Shown: in pieces, positions 10,669 through 20,927 of the stretch
Layout: every line of letters begins with the position of its first letter
How positions within the stretch are numbered: the stretch's first letter is position 1
From: Streptomyces sp. DHE7-1
Lineage (GTDB): Bacteria; Actinomycetota; Actinomycetes; Streptomycetales; Streptomycetaceae
Reading direction: 5' to 3'
Length of the DNA: 64,000 bases
NCBI GenBank assembly: GCA_016432725.1
Contig: JACJDG010000003.1
Span: 4,464,001-4,528,000 of the forward strand
The notes under the pieces: generated by a model
Databases searched by the model: none
What the model was told of the DNA's origin: nothing
Seen by the model: the letters and a program-made list of their open reading frames with translations, nothing else
Program-made: the position numbers and the translations under genes

Positions 10669-12588
10669 CGATGGCCTCCTTCAGCGCGGTGGCGAGCTGT
10701 TCCGCCTTGAACGGCATGCCGTTGACCTGGTTGTACGAGTGGGCGTCCACCAGGTACTTCGCCCGGATCAGCGTGGCGAGCTGGCCGAGGTTCATCTCGG
10801 GCACCACGACCTTGTCGTACCGCTCCAGCACCTCGCCCAGGTTGCGCGGGAAGGGGTTGAGATGGCGCAGGTGGGCCTGCGCGACGGCCTCGCCGGCGCC
10901 GCGCAGTCTCCGTACCGCCGCCGTGATGGGCCCGTAGGTGGAACCCCAGCCGAGGACCAGGGTGCGCGCCCCGTCCGGATCGTCGACCTCGATGTCCGGG
11001 ACGTCGATGCCGTCGATCTTGGCCTGGCGGGTGCGGACCATGAAGTCGTGGTTGGCCGGGTCGTAGGAGATGTTGCCCGTGCCGTCCTGCTTCTCGATGC
11101 CGCCGATGCGGTGCTCCAGGCCCGGCGTGCCCGGGATCGCCCAGGGCCGGGCGAGGGTCTGCGGATCGCGCTTGTACGGCCAGAACACCTCGGTGCCGTC
11201 GTCCAGGGTGTGGTTCGGGCCGGTGGCGAACCGGACCCGGAGGTCGGGCAGCTCGTCCAGGTCCGGGATGCGCCAGGGCTCGGAGCCGTTGGCCAGGTAG
11301 CCGTCGGAGAGCAGGATCACCGGCGTACGGTAGGTGAGCGCGATCCGGGCCGCCTCCAGGGCCGCGTCGAAGCAGTCCGCGGGGGTCCTCGGCGCGACCA
11401 CCGGAACCGGTGCCTCGCCGTTGCGGCCGTACATCGCCTGCAGGAGGTCCGCCTGCTCGGTCTTGGTCGGCAGTCCGGTCGACGGGCCGCCGCGCTGGAT
11501 GTCGACCACCAGCAGCGGCAGCTCCAGCGAGACCGCCAGGCCGATCGTCTCGCTCTTGAGGGCGACCCCGGGGCCGGACGTGGTCGTCACCGCCAGGGAG
11601 CCGCCGAAGGCCGCGCCCAGCGCCGCGCCGATGCCCGCGATCTCGTCCTCGGCCTGGAACGTCCGCACGCCGAAGTTCTTGTGCCTGCTCAGCTCGTGCA
11701 GGATGTCGGAGGCCGGGGTGATCGGGTACGAGCCGAGGAACAGCGGCAGATCCGCCTGCTGGGAGGCGGCGACCAGGCCGTAGGCCAGGGCCAGGTTCCC
11801 GGAGATGTTGCGGTAGGTGCCGACCGGGAAGGCCTTGGCGGCCGGCGCGACCTCGTAGGAGACCGCGAAGTCCTCGGTCGTCTCGCCGAAGTTCCAGCCC
11901 GCCCGGAAGGCGGCGACGTTCGCGGCCGCGATGTCCGGCTTCTTGGCGAACTTGGTGTTCAGGAACTTCTCGGTGCCCTCGGTCGGCCGGTGGTACATCC
12001 AGGACAGCAGGCCCAGGGCGAACATGTTCTTGCTGCGCTCGGCCTCCTTGCGGGAGAGGTCGAACTCCTTGAGCGCCTCGACCGTGAGCGTCGTCAGCGG
12101 CACCGGGTGCAGGTGGTAGCCGTCGAGCGAGCCGTCCTCCAGCGGGTCGGCGGCGTAGCCGACCTTCTGCAGCGCGCGCTTGGTGAACTCGTCCGTGTTG
12201 ACGATGATCTCGGCGCCGCGCGGCAGGTCGCCGATGTTGGCCTTCAGGGCGGCCGGGTTCATCGCGACCAGCACGTTCGGCGCGTCGCCCGGGGTGAGGA
12301 TGTCGTGGTCGGCGAAGTGGAGCTGGAAGGAGGAGACACCGGGCAGGGTGCCCGCGGGGCGCGGATCTCGGCGGGGAAGTTGGGGAGGGTGGAGAGGTCG
12401 TTGCCGAAGGACGCGGTCTCCGAGGTGAAGCGGTCACCGGTGAGCTGCATGCCGTCACCCGAGTCCCCCGCGAACCGGATGATCACCCGGTCCAGGCGCC
12501 GCACGTCCTTCGCTCCGCCCGGTTTGCGCTGCTCTCCCACGACGGCCGCGTCGGCCTGCTCCGCTGGGCTGCTGACCTGGCTGGTCAC
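10661..12588 (-). CDS. korA: 2-oxoacid:ferredoxin oxidoreductase, alpha subunit (frame break)
   Basis: Fused gamma-alpha subunit of about 640 aa. The gamma domain (RVIIRFAGDSGDGMQLTGDRF) is N-terminal; the alpha domain begins around LALAYGLVAASQ, with GSYPITPASDILHELSRHKNFGVRTFQAEDEIAGIGAALGA binding the substrate and TPP partner. The GTG start at 12588 follows an AAGGAGG ribosome site (12598-12604). A -1 frame break near 12357 splits the raw frames; the missing base lies in a C-run of the PAEIRAPAGT region. Operon with korB. Confidence 0.92.
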
Positions 12589-12881
12589 TGAACTGGACCT
12601 CCTTCGAGGCGGCTGTCCGGGAATGGTCGTCCCACGGACCATCCCAGAATCAACCCTACGTCGCTCAGGGTCGCCCTCCGGCGGCCATCCGCATGATGGA
12701 CGGCGTTTCGAGACGGCCCGTCGCGCTGGATTCTCATGGTTCCTCGCGCCGCCCAAGCTACGGTCAACCGGCTCGCCGCGCCTGTGCGCCTTTCCGATTC
12801 CCTCCTCCGGCCCTCATCCACCCGGGTGCCGGTTCCACAGAAGCCGGACGGACTGACACCCGGCTGACGAGTGCCGGTCCG

Positions 12882-13551
12882 TCACGAGTTCAGATAGGTC
12901 AGAACGGCGAGAACACGCCGGTGGTCGCCGTCGCTCGGGGACAGTCCGAGCTTCAGGAAGATGTTGCTGACGTGCTTCTCCACGGCCCCGTCGCTGACCA
13001 CGAGCTGCCGGGCGACCGCCGAGTTCGTCCGGCCCTCCGCCATCAGCCCCAGCACCTCGCGCTCCCGCGGGGTGAGCCCCGCCAGCACGTCCTGCTTGCG
13101 GCTGCGTCCGAGCAACTGCGCGACCACCTCCGGGTCCAGCGCCGTACCGCCCCGGCGACCCGCACCACCGCGTCGACGAACTCCCGCACGTCGGCGACCC
13201 GGTCCTTGAGCAGGTAGCCCACGCCCCGGCTGGAACCGGCCAGCAGTTCGGTGGCGTACCGCTCCTCCACGTACTGCGACAGCACCAGCACCCCGAGCCC
13301 CGGGTGCGTCCTGCGCAGCCGCACGGCCGCCCGAACCCCTCGTCGGTGTGGGTCGGCGGCATCCGCACGTCCGCCACCACCACGTCGGGCAGCTCACCCT
13401 GCGCGTCCAGGTCGGCGATGGTCTTGATCAGCGCCTCCGCGTCCCCGACGCCGGCCACGACGTCGTGCCCGCGGTCGGTCAGCAACCGGGTCAGGCCCTC
13501 CCTGAGCAGCACCGAGTCCTCGGCGATGACCACCCGCACCCTGTTCTCCAC
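12882..13551 (-). CDS. LuxR/NarL-type response regulator (two frame breaks)
   Basis: Two-component response regulator. The receiver domain starts RVVIAEDSVLLREGLTRLL with phosphoacceptor Asp in VVVADVRMPP, then YLLKDRVAD; the C-terminal LuxR helix-turn-helix reads LTPREREVLGLMAEGRTNSAVA. The frame changes by -1 near 13329 and 13152; repairing both gives about 220 aa. The GTG at 13551 has GGGAG upstream; an in-frame GTG 18 bp earlier is possible. Adjacent to two sensor kinases in the same orientation, its probable partners. Confidence 0.85.
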
Positions 13552-13721
13552 GATCTCCCGGCCCCCCACAGCCCGACCTTCCGACGGCGTCTCGTACGAA
13601 GGTCAAGCATTCCAGCATTCGCGGCGGCGCGCCCGGGAGCGGGGGAAACAGCCCCGCGCGCGCGTTCCCGCCGGGTCCGGCCCGGCGGGAACGCGCGCGG
13701 TCCGCTCCTGGGCGCCTCCGC

Positions 13722-15085
13722 TCAGCCGCGCCAGGGCAGCTCGGCGATCACCCGGGTGGGGCCGCCCGCCGGTGAGTCCACGACCAGGACCCCGTCCACC
13801 GCGTCCAGACGCCCGGCCAGACCGGCCAGACCGGAGCCCCGGGCGGCGTCGGCGCCGCCGGCCCCGTCGTCCAGCACCTGGACGAGCAGCCGGTCCTCGG
13901 CCCGCCACACGTCGACCGAGGCGGAGCGTGCCCGGCTGTGCTTGCTGATGTTCTGCAGCAGCTCGGAGACGGTGAAGTAGGCGATGCCCTCGATGGCCGC
14001 GGCAGGCCGGGTCGGCAGGTCGACGTCCACCCGCACCGGGACGGTGCAGCGGGAGGCGACGGCGGACAGGGCCGCGTCCAGGCCGCGGTCGGTCAGCACC
14101 GCCGGGTGGATGCCCCGGGCCAGGTCGCGCAGCTCCTGCAGGGCGGTCTTCACCTCGCCGTGCGCGTCCTCCACCATGCGGGCCGCCTCCCGCGGGTCCT
14201 CCCGCAGCTTCTCCTTGGCCAGCCCAGGTCCATGGCGAGGTTGACCAGCCGGGCCTGCGCCCCGTCGTGCAGGTCCCGCTCGATACGGCGCAGGTCGGCG
14301 GCGGCGGTGTCGACCACGACCCCCCGGTCCGACTCCAGCTCCACGACCCGCGCCGACAGCCGCGACGGCCCCAGCAGCCCGCGCACCAGCAGCCCGTCCA
14401 CGGTCACCAGCCCCCGCACGATCCAGGGTGTGGCCAGAGTGAAGACCAGACCCACCAGCGCCGTCACGGTGATCTCGAACGGGTTGTCGAGGTAGACGCT
14501 GTGGTGCGCGTCGCCGTAGAGCTGGATGCCGCCCTGTCCCGCGTACATCGGCAGGACCCAGAACCACAGCGGATACGTCAGCAGCGCCCAGCCGATCGTC
14601 CAGAAGTCCAGCGCCACGACGAACGAGAACACCGCCCAGGGGAACTGCAGCAGCGCGTACAGCAGATGGCGCCACGACGCACCGCTCTTGAGTACCGCCC
14701 CCATCCACGCGAACGCCCCCGGTCCGGCCACCCGCAGCGGTTCCGGATCGGCCACCTCCAGGCGCAGCAGCGCACGCGCGCGCGTGCGCTCCAGTACGCC
14801 GAAGCCACGGCAGCCGGCGAGGGCCGCCGCCAGCACCGGGACCCCGAGGAAGGTGATGAGCAGGCCCGCGCCGAGCGACACCATGGTGACCGCCCAGCAG
14901 AACAGCACGACCGCGACGGGCAGGCTCAGCAGTACGTAACCGAACTCGCGCAGGCTGCGCGCCTCGACGGGCGCCCGCAGGACGGCGGGCAGCCGGTGGC
15001 GCCGCTCCCCGTCGTGGGCGGGGAAGCCGGATCCGGTGGGGTGACCGTGTCCCCGCCCGTACCCCTGTCCGTACTCCGTGGCCAT
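13722..15085 (-). CDS. Sensor histidine kinase 1 (frame break)
   Basis: About 450-aa NarX/DesK-type (HisKA_3) kinase. A Gly/His-rich cytosolic start (MATEYGQGYGRGHG) leads into four hydrophobic segments of a sensor domain, then the dimerisation box RRIERDLHDGAQARLVNLAM with the phospho-His in RDLHDGAQ, then the HATPase domain with an N-box (LQNISKHS) and the DDGAGGA loop. A -1 frame break near 14222 splits the raw frames. It is paralogous to the next gene, with nearly identical DNA in the kinase core. Confidence 0.87.
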
Positions 15086-15305
15086 CGGTGTCGTCCGTTC
15101 TGCTCGTCCTGGCGACGCTGCTGCGACGCGTGTCCAGCGTGGCGGGCCGCGGCCCCGGGAACCATGGAGGCCGTCGGCGTCTCCGCCCGGGGGTTTTCCC
15201 CACCCCGCGCGGGCGGTGAGGGCCCGGTGGGCGCGGGCCGGGACGGCGCAGGTCCGGACCGCGCGGGATGGGACCGCGCCGGCGGGGCGGCGCGGAGGGG
15301 CCCGG

Positions 15306-16500
15306 CTACTCCCTGCGGTCCCGCCAGGGCAGCTCCGCCGTGACCACCGTCGGACCGCCGACGGGGGAGTCGACCACGAACAGGCCGTCCACCGCGCCGA
15401 GCCGCTCCGCCAGGCCCCGCATGCCGCTGCCGCCCTCCAGCGTGGCGCCGCCGGCCCGTCGTCCCGGACCTGGACGAGCAGGCGGTCCTCGGCCCGCCAC
15501 ACGTCGACCGAGGCCGAGCGTGCCCGGCTGTGCTTGCTGATGTTCTGCAGCAGCTCGGAGACGGTGAAGTAGGCGATGCCCTCGATGGCCGCGGCCGGCC
15601 GGGTCGGCAGGTCCGCCGTCACCATCACGGGGACGGTGCAGCGGGAGGCGACGGCGGACAGGGCCGCGTCCAGGCCGCGGTCGGTCAGCACCGCCGGGTG
15701 GATGCCCCGGGCCAGGTCACGCAGCTCCTGGAGCGCGAGCTTCACCTCGCCGTGCGCCTCGTCCACCATCGCGGCGGCCGAGTCGGGATCCTCCAGCAGC
15801 TTCTCCTTGGCCAGGCCCAGGCCCATGGCGAGGTTGACCAGCCGGGCCTGCGCCCCGTCGTGCAGGTCCCGCTCGATACGGCGCAGATCGGCGGCGGCCG
15901 TGTCGACCACGACCCCCCGGTCCGACTCCAGCTCGGCGATCCGCCGCTCCAACTCGTCGGACGGCGACAGCAGCCCCCGCACCATCGCCCGGTCCACGTT
16001 GGTCAGCCCCCGCGCGATGAACGGCAGCACCGGCCACAGCACGAACAGCGAGGTCAGCACGGTGCAGAAGGTGAGGATGCCCCAGGGCAGCCGGATGAGG
16101 TCGTACAGCAGCGTCCGCCAGCCCACCGGGTCCTTCAGCGCCAGCCACAGCCGCTGGAACATCCCCCCGCCCGGGCGAGCGGCAGCGGTGACGGCTCGTC
16201 GACCCGCACCCCGAGCAGCGCCCGCGACCGGCGCCGCTCCAGCTTGCCGAGCTGCCGGGCACCCAGCAGGCAGACCGCGAGCAGCGGCAGCCCGATCACC
16301 GTGAGGGTGAGGACACCGCTGACGAGCACCGCCGTGAACACGTAGGTGAAGCCGAACAGCGCCACCGGCAGGTTCAGCAGGAGATGCGCGATCTCCTTCC
16401 AGGTGCGCCCGTCGAGGGCCGTACGGGCGGGCGGCAGACGGTCGGAGGGCGGGCGGCCGGAGCCGTCGGTCCGGTCGGTGGCGGAGGCGGAAGCGGTCAT
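15306..16500 (-). CDS. Sensor histidine kinase 2 (two frame breaks)
   Basis: Paralogue of the neighbouring kinase, about 400 aa. N-terminus MTASASATDRTDGSG, two to four membrane helices (LLLNLPVALFGFTYVFTAVL, VLTLTVIGLPLLAVCLLG, then LPWGILTFCTVLTSLFVLWPVLPFIA), the same RDLHDGAQARLVNLAM phospho-His box and the HATPase domain ending TVVTAELPWRDRRE. -1 frame breaks near 16165 and 15455. The distinct sensor halves but near-identical catalytic halves suggest a duplication kept similar by gene conversion. Confidence 0.86.
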
Positions 16501-16735
16501 GCGGGCCAGCCTGCCGTGCCCGGCGCACCTTGTGCCATGCGGTCCGCCGCCCCCGTTCCCTGGGGAAAACCCCACCCTCCGCCCGGCCCCGGTGTCTCAC
16601 GCCGTGACGGGCTGCTTACCGTGTCTTTATCAGGGCCTAGACTCCCGTGCGTACAGATCCTCGAATCAGGTCGCAGCACAGGGATCCACTGCACCGGGTT
16701 CACCAAGGTCACGAGGTCAGGGAGCGAGGCGGACG

Positions 16736-17149
16736 GTGCGGGAGACGTTGGGGGACTCGACGGTCGCCGCGGCGGACGCGGCCGGTTACTTCCGGTCCTA
16801 CTCGGTCGTGGGACTGCTCGCGCTCATCGGCGTGCTCTTCGTCGCGGTCGCCTTCGGCGCCGGCAGGCTGCTGCGCCCGGTGGTGCCCACCCCGGAGAAA
16901 CTGCTCACCTACGAATGCGGCGTCGACCCCGTCGGCGAGGGCTGGGCCCACACCCAGGTCCGCTACTACGTCTACGCCTTCCTCTACGTGATCTTCGCGG
17001 TCGACTCGATCTTCCTGTTCCCGTGGGCGACAGTCTTCGCCGCCCCCGGCTACGGCGCGACCACCCTCGTGGAGATGTTCATCTTCCTCGGCTTCCTCGC
17101 CGTGGGCCTGCTCTACGCCTACAAGAAGGGGGTGCTGGCATGGACGTGA
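16736..17149 (+). CDS. nuoA: NADH-quinone oxidoreductase subunit A (second complex I)
   Basis: 137 aa, three transmembrane helices (SYSVVGLLALIGVLFVAVAF, YVYAFLYVIFAVDSIFLFPW, LVEMFIFLGFLAVGLLYAY) and the family signature TYECGVDPVGEGW between helices 1 and 2 (loop near the quinone site). The GTG start at 16736 is chosen because it is in frame with GGAG upstream and gives the normal length. First gene of the nuoABCHIJKLMN cluster; the 235-bp region upstream should hold its promoter, though I see no convincing consensus. Confidence 0.92.
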   Translation: MRETLGDSTVAAADAAGYFRSYSVVGLLALIGVLFVAVAFGAGRLLRPVVPTPEKLLTYECGVDPVGEGWAHTQVRYYVYAFLYVIFAVDSIFLFPWATVFAAPGYGATTLVEMFIFLGFLAVGLLYAYKKGVLAWT

Positions 17150-17760
17150 ACCCGTCCGCCACGGAGAACCCGTCCGCCGCGGAGCCCGTCCTGCTTCCGG
17201 AGCCCAAGCGGCTGGGCGCCCTCGCCCGGCTCGCCCCCGAGCCGATGAAGGTGGTCCTGAACTGGGGCCGCCGGTATTCGCTGTGGGTGTTCAACTTCGG
17301 TCTCGCCTGCTGCGCGATCGAGTTCATCGCCGCGTCGATGGCCCGCCACGACTTCATCCGCCTCGGGGTCATCCCCTTCGCGCCGGGCCCCCGCCAGGCC
17401 GACCTGATGGTCGTCTCGGGAACGGTCACCGACAAGATGGCGCCAGCCGTGAAGCGCCTCTATGAGCAGATGCCGGAGCCCAAGTACGTCATCTCCTTCG
17501 GCGCCTGCTCCAACTGCGGCGGCCCGTACTGGGACTCGTACTCCGTCACCAAGGGCGTCGACCAGATCATCCCGGTCGACGTGTACGTACCGGGCTGCCC
17601 GCCGCGCCCCGAGGCGCTGCTCCAGGGCATCCTCAAGCTCCAGGAGAAGATCGCCGCCGAGTCGCTCGGGGACCGGTACGGGACCGCCCGCCCGTCCGCG
17701 GCCGCGCTCGGCAGCGACCTGGTGAAGCCCCCGGCGCCCGCCCGGGAAGGGGACGCGTGA
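17140..17760 (+). CDS. nuoB: NADH-quinone oxidoreductase subunit B
   Basis: 206-aa iron-sulfur subunit carrying cluster N2. The four ligands are present: adjacent Cys57-Cys58 (LACCAIEF), Cys123 (GACSNCGG) and Cys153 (VPGCPPRP). Overlaps nuoA by 10 bp and nuoC by 4 bp. The N-terminus is extended by about 35 residues and the C-terminus by a Pro/Ala tail compared with compact NuoB proteins. Confidence 0.95.
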   Translation: MDVNPSATENPSAAEPVLLPEPKRLGALARLAPEPMKVVLNWGRRYSLWVFNFGLACCAIEFIAASMARHDFIRLGVIPFAPGPRQADLMVVSGTVTDKMAPAVKRLYEQMPEPKYVISFGACSNCGGPYWDSYSVTKGVDQIIPVDVYVPGCPPRPEALLQGILKLQEKIAAESLGDRYGTARPSAAALGSDLVKPPAPAREGDA

Positions 17761-19406
17761 TGAGCACGGCCGGCTGGCTGCCCGCACCCGCCGGGGACCT
17801 CTTCGGGCCCGACGCCACGGCCGAGGAGTCCTACGAGGTCCTGACGGTCGACGTGCCGCCTACCTCGTGGCTCACCGCCCTGGAGACGGCCCGCACCACC
17901 CTGCACTGCACCTACTTCGACTGGCTGAGCGCCGTCGACGAACCGGGGACGGGTTTCCGCGTCTCGGCGCACGTCGTGGCCCTCCACCCGGTCCGCCGCC
18001 TCCTGGTCCGCACGACCGTGCCGCACGAGGCGCCGGAGCTGCCGTCCGCCGTCGGCGTCTACGCGGGCGCGGCCTGGCACGAGCGCGAGACGCACGAGAT
18101 GTTCGGGGTCGTCTTCGAGGGCCACCCGGGCCTGGAGCACCTGCTCCTCCCGGAGACCTTCGAGGGACACCCCCTGCGCAAGGACTTCGTCCTCGCCGCC
18201 CGCGTGGCCAAGGCCTGGCCGGGCGCCAAGGAGCCCGGGGAGTCCGACCACGGTGCCCCCAAGCGCCGCCAGATGCTGCCGCCGGGCGTCCCCGACCCGA
18301 ACGAGTGGGGCCCGCTGAAGGGCCAGCTCCCTCCCGCCCCGGCCCGCCCGGCCCGGGGCGCGGGGCGCGCGGCGGGCGAGCGCCCGGCCCGCGCGGCCGG
18401 TGAGCGCCCGGTACGCCGGACCCGCACGGCGTCGGAGGGCTCCGCTAGCCAGGCCGGGGAGACTCCTGCTGGGGCTGCTGGGGCTGCTGGGGCTGCTGGG
18501 GCTGCTGGGGCTGCTGGGGCTGCTGGGCCGGCCGGAGTCGGTGGTGCCGCGGGAGCCGCAGGCGCCGGGGCGCGGCCGCGTCGGACGAGGAGTGCGAGCG
18601 AGGGCTCGGTGAGCCAGGCGGCGGCGCCGGCCGAGGACGCGGCGGTGCGCGAGCAGGCCGCCGTCGAGGGTGACACCGAGCGGACGGCGCCGGAGGGACC
18701 GGCCGCCGAGGCCTCGGTGGCGCATGAGCCCGGTCCGGCACCGGCCCGGCCGCGCCGAGCGCGCAGCGCCTCGGGAGGCTCGGCCTCGCAGCGGCCCGCG
18801 GCGCCGATCGAACCGGCGGAACCGGCCGCACCGACCGACCAGGCCGAAGCGGCGGAGCCGGGCGGCTCCGCCCGCCGGGGCGGGGCCCCGCGCAGCTCCG
18901 ACGCCCCGTGGCACCACGCGCGCCCGGCCTTCGACGAACAGGCCGAGCCCGCCCGGGAGCCGGATCGGGCTCAGGCGGCGGCGGAGACCGAGCAGCGCCC
19001 GGAGGCGGAGCGAGCCCGGGAGACACAAACTCCTGAGGCCGAGCCGGCGCCGGAGGCCAGGAGGACCCCGGAGAGTGAGCGAGCTCGGGAGACGCAGGCC
19101 CCGGAGGCCGAGCAGGCACTGAAGGCCGAGCGGGCCCCCGAGGCTGAGCAGACCCCTGAGGCCGAAGCCCGGGAGCCACGGACTCCCGAGGCCGAGCGGG
19201 CGACGGAAGCCGAGCAGGCCCCGGAGGCCGAGCGGCCCCGGGAGGAGTCGGCCACCGAGGCCGAGCGGCCCCGGGACGCCGAGCGAGCCCACGGATCCCG
19301 GAAATCCCAGGCCGCCCAGGACGCTCCCGAAGCCGAGCCGGCCCGGCACCCCGAGAGCCCCGAAGAACCCCCCACCCCCGACGACCCCACAGGAGGCCCG
19401 CGGTGA
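17757..19406 (+). CDS. nuoC: NADH-quinone oxidoreductase subunit C with a giant disordered tail
   Basis: The 30-kDa-subunit domain occupies about residues 1-190, with the signature ERETHEMFGVVFEGHPGLEH and HPLRKDF. The remaining 360 residues are low complexity: a GAA-repeat tract, three copies of an RR(T/A)R(T/S)AS(E/G)GS(A/V)SQ motif, and a Glu/Ala/Arg/Pro-rich region built on PEAE units. Normal NuoC is about 200-250 aa. The reading frame is intact through the tail, so it is translated. Start is GTG 17757 overlapping the nuoB stop, or ATG 17760. No NuoD domain is fused, although NuoCD fusions are common elsewhere. Confidence 0.88.
   Translation: MMSTAGWLPAPAGDLFGPDATAEESYEVLTVDVPPTSWLTALETARTTLHCTYFDWLSAVDEPGTGFRVSAHVVALHPVRRLLVRTTVPHEAPELPSAVGVYAGAAWHERETHEMFGVVFEGHPGLEHLLLPETFEGHPLRKDFVLAARVAKAWPGAKEPGESDHGAPKRRQMLPPGVPDPNEWGPLKGQLPPAPARPARGAGRAAGERPARAAGERPVRRTRTASEGSASQAGETPAGAAGAAGAAGAAGAAGAAGPAGVGGAAGAAGAGARPRRTRSASEGSVSQAAAPAEDAAVREQAAVEGDTERTAPEGPAAEASVAHEPGPAPARPRRARSASGGSASQRPAAPIEPAEPAAPTDQAEAAEPGGSARRGGAPRSSDAPWHHARPAFDEQAEPAREPDRAQAAAETEQRPEAERARETQTPEAEPAPEARRTPESERARETQAPEAEQALKAERAPEAEQTPEAEAREPRTPEAERATEAEQAPEAERPREESATEAERPRDAERAHGSRKSQAAQDAPEAEPARHPESPEEPPTPDDPTGGPR
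18468..18527 (+). repeat. 9-bp microsatellite inside nuoC
   Basis: Between six and seven tandem copies of GCTGGGGCT encoding Ala-Gly-Ala. In-frame length variation would not disrupt the gene. Confidence 0.95.
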
Positions 19407-20370
19407 ACGACGCGCTGGATGTCGTCCTGCGACTCCTGGTCGTGTTCGTCGTCTTCCTCACCTTCCCCTGATCGTGGGTCAGACCGAGCACAAGGTGATG
19501 GCCCACATGCAGGGCCGCCTAGGCCCGATGTACGCGGGCGGCTTCCACGGCTGGGCCCAGCTCATCGCCGACGGTGTGAAGTTCGCGCAGAAGGAGGACG
19601 TGGTCCCGGCCGGCGCCGACCGCCGCGTCTTCCAGCTCGCCCCGGCCGTCGCCCTGCTGCCGTACCTGCTCGTCCTGCTCGCCATCCCGATCGGACCGGG
19701 CGAGGGTGCCGTCGGGCAGGTGCTGGACGCGGGGGTCTTCTTCGTGCTCGCGGTGATGGGCGTCGGCGTGCTGGGCTCACTGATGGCCGGCTGGGCGAGC
19801 GCCAACAAGTTCTCCCTGCTCGGCGGCCTGCGCACGGCGGCCCAGCTCCTCGCCTACGAGCTGCCCATGCTGCTCGCCGCGGCCTCCGTCACCATGGCGG
19901 CCGGCACGGTCTCCCTCCCGGGCATCGTGCACGCCTTCCACTGGTGGTGGCTGCCGTGGCAGATCGTCGGCGCGATCGTGTTCTTCGTGGCCGGCCTCGC
20001 CGAACTGCAGCGTCCGCCCTTCGACATGCCCGTCGCCGACTCGGAGATCATCTTCGGCGCGTACACCGAGTACACCGGTCTGCGGTTCGCGCTGTTCCTG
20101 CTCGCCGAGTACGCCGGCATCGTCGTCCTGTGCGGTCTGACCACCGTCCTCTTCCTGGGCGGCTGGCACGGCCCGTGGGGTGCCGACGGCCTCGGCTGGC
20201 TGTGGACCCTGCTGAAGACCGCGATCCTCGCCTTCGTCGTCATCTGGCTCCGCGTGACCTACCCCCGCCTGCGCGAGGACCAGCTCCAGAAGCTCTCCTG
20301 GACCCTCCTCGTCCCCCTCTCCCTCGCCCAGATCGCCCTCACCGGCATCGTCAAGGTGGTGATCCAGTAG
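19403..20370 (+). CDS. nuoH: NADH-quinone oxidoreductase subunit H (frame break)
   Basis: About 322-aa membrane subunit at the interface with the quinone chamber. The first helix starts MNDALDVVLRLLVVFVVFLTF from a GTG at 19403 (AGGAGG at 19391-19396, start overlapping the nuoC stop). A missing C near 19466 creates an early TGA; after it comes the quinone-site loop QTEHKVMAHMQGRLGPMYAG and the conserved PFDMPVADSEI loop. Without the correction a reader would lose the first helix. Confidence 0.9.
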
Positions 20371-20372
20371 CC

Positions 20373-20927
20373 ATGGCTCCGATTCCCGGCAGCGGCCTGG
20401 CCAAGGGCCTGGCCGTCACCCTGCGCACGATGACGCGGAAGACCGTCACCGAGCAGTACCCGGACGCCCTCCCCGAGCTGCCGCCCCGCACGCGCGGTGT
20501 CATCGCGCTGTTCGAGGAGAACTGCACGGTGTGCATGCTGTGCGCCCGCGAGTGCCCGGACTGGTGCATCTACATCGACTCGCACAAGGAGACGGTCCCG
20601 CCGGCCGCCCCCGGCGGGCGCGAGCGCAGCCGCAACGTCCTCGACCGGTTCGCCATCGACTTCTCCCTTTGCATGTACTGCGGTATCTGCATCGAGGTCT
20701 GTCCTTTCGACGCGCTGTTCTGGTCCCCGGAGTTCGAGTACGCCGAGACCGACATCCGCGACCTCACCCACGAGCGGGACAAGCTCCGCGAGTGGATGTG
20801 GACCGTGCCGGCCCCGCCCGCCCTGGACCCGGGCGCGGAGGAGCCGAAGGAGATCGCCGCGGCCCGCAAGACCGCCGAGAAGCTCGCCGCCCAGCAGGCC
20901 GCCGAGCAGGGGGAGGAGCGGTCGTGA
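20373..20927 (+). CDS. nuoI: NADH-quinone oxidoreductase subunit I
   Basis: 184-aa subunit with two 4Fe-4S motifs, CTVCMLCARECP and CMYCGICIEVCP, carrying clusters N6a and N6b that lead electrons to NuoB. Here, with NuoE/F/G absent, these clusters would be the natural entry point for an alternative donor such as ferredoxin (inference). The C-terminus is extended with an Ala/Glu/Lys-rich tail. Starts 2 bp after nuoH; overlaps nuoJ by 4 bp. Confidence 0.95.
   Translation: MAPIPGSGLAKGLAVTLRTMTRKTVTEQYPDALPELPPRTRGVIALFEENCTVCMLCARECPDWCIYIDSHKETVPPAAPGGRERSRNVLDRFAIDFSLCMYCGICIEVCPFDALFWSPEFEYAETDIRDLTHERDKLREWMWTVPAPPALDPGAEEPKEIAAARKTAEKLAAQQAAEQGEERS

Noticed and set aside
17460..19349. A 629-codon minus-strand frame with collagen-like LGLRGLLGL repeats
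   Set aside because: Antisense of the nuoC low-complexity tail; no ribosome site and it begins and ends within other nuo genes.
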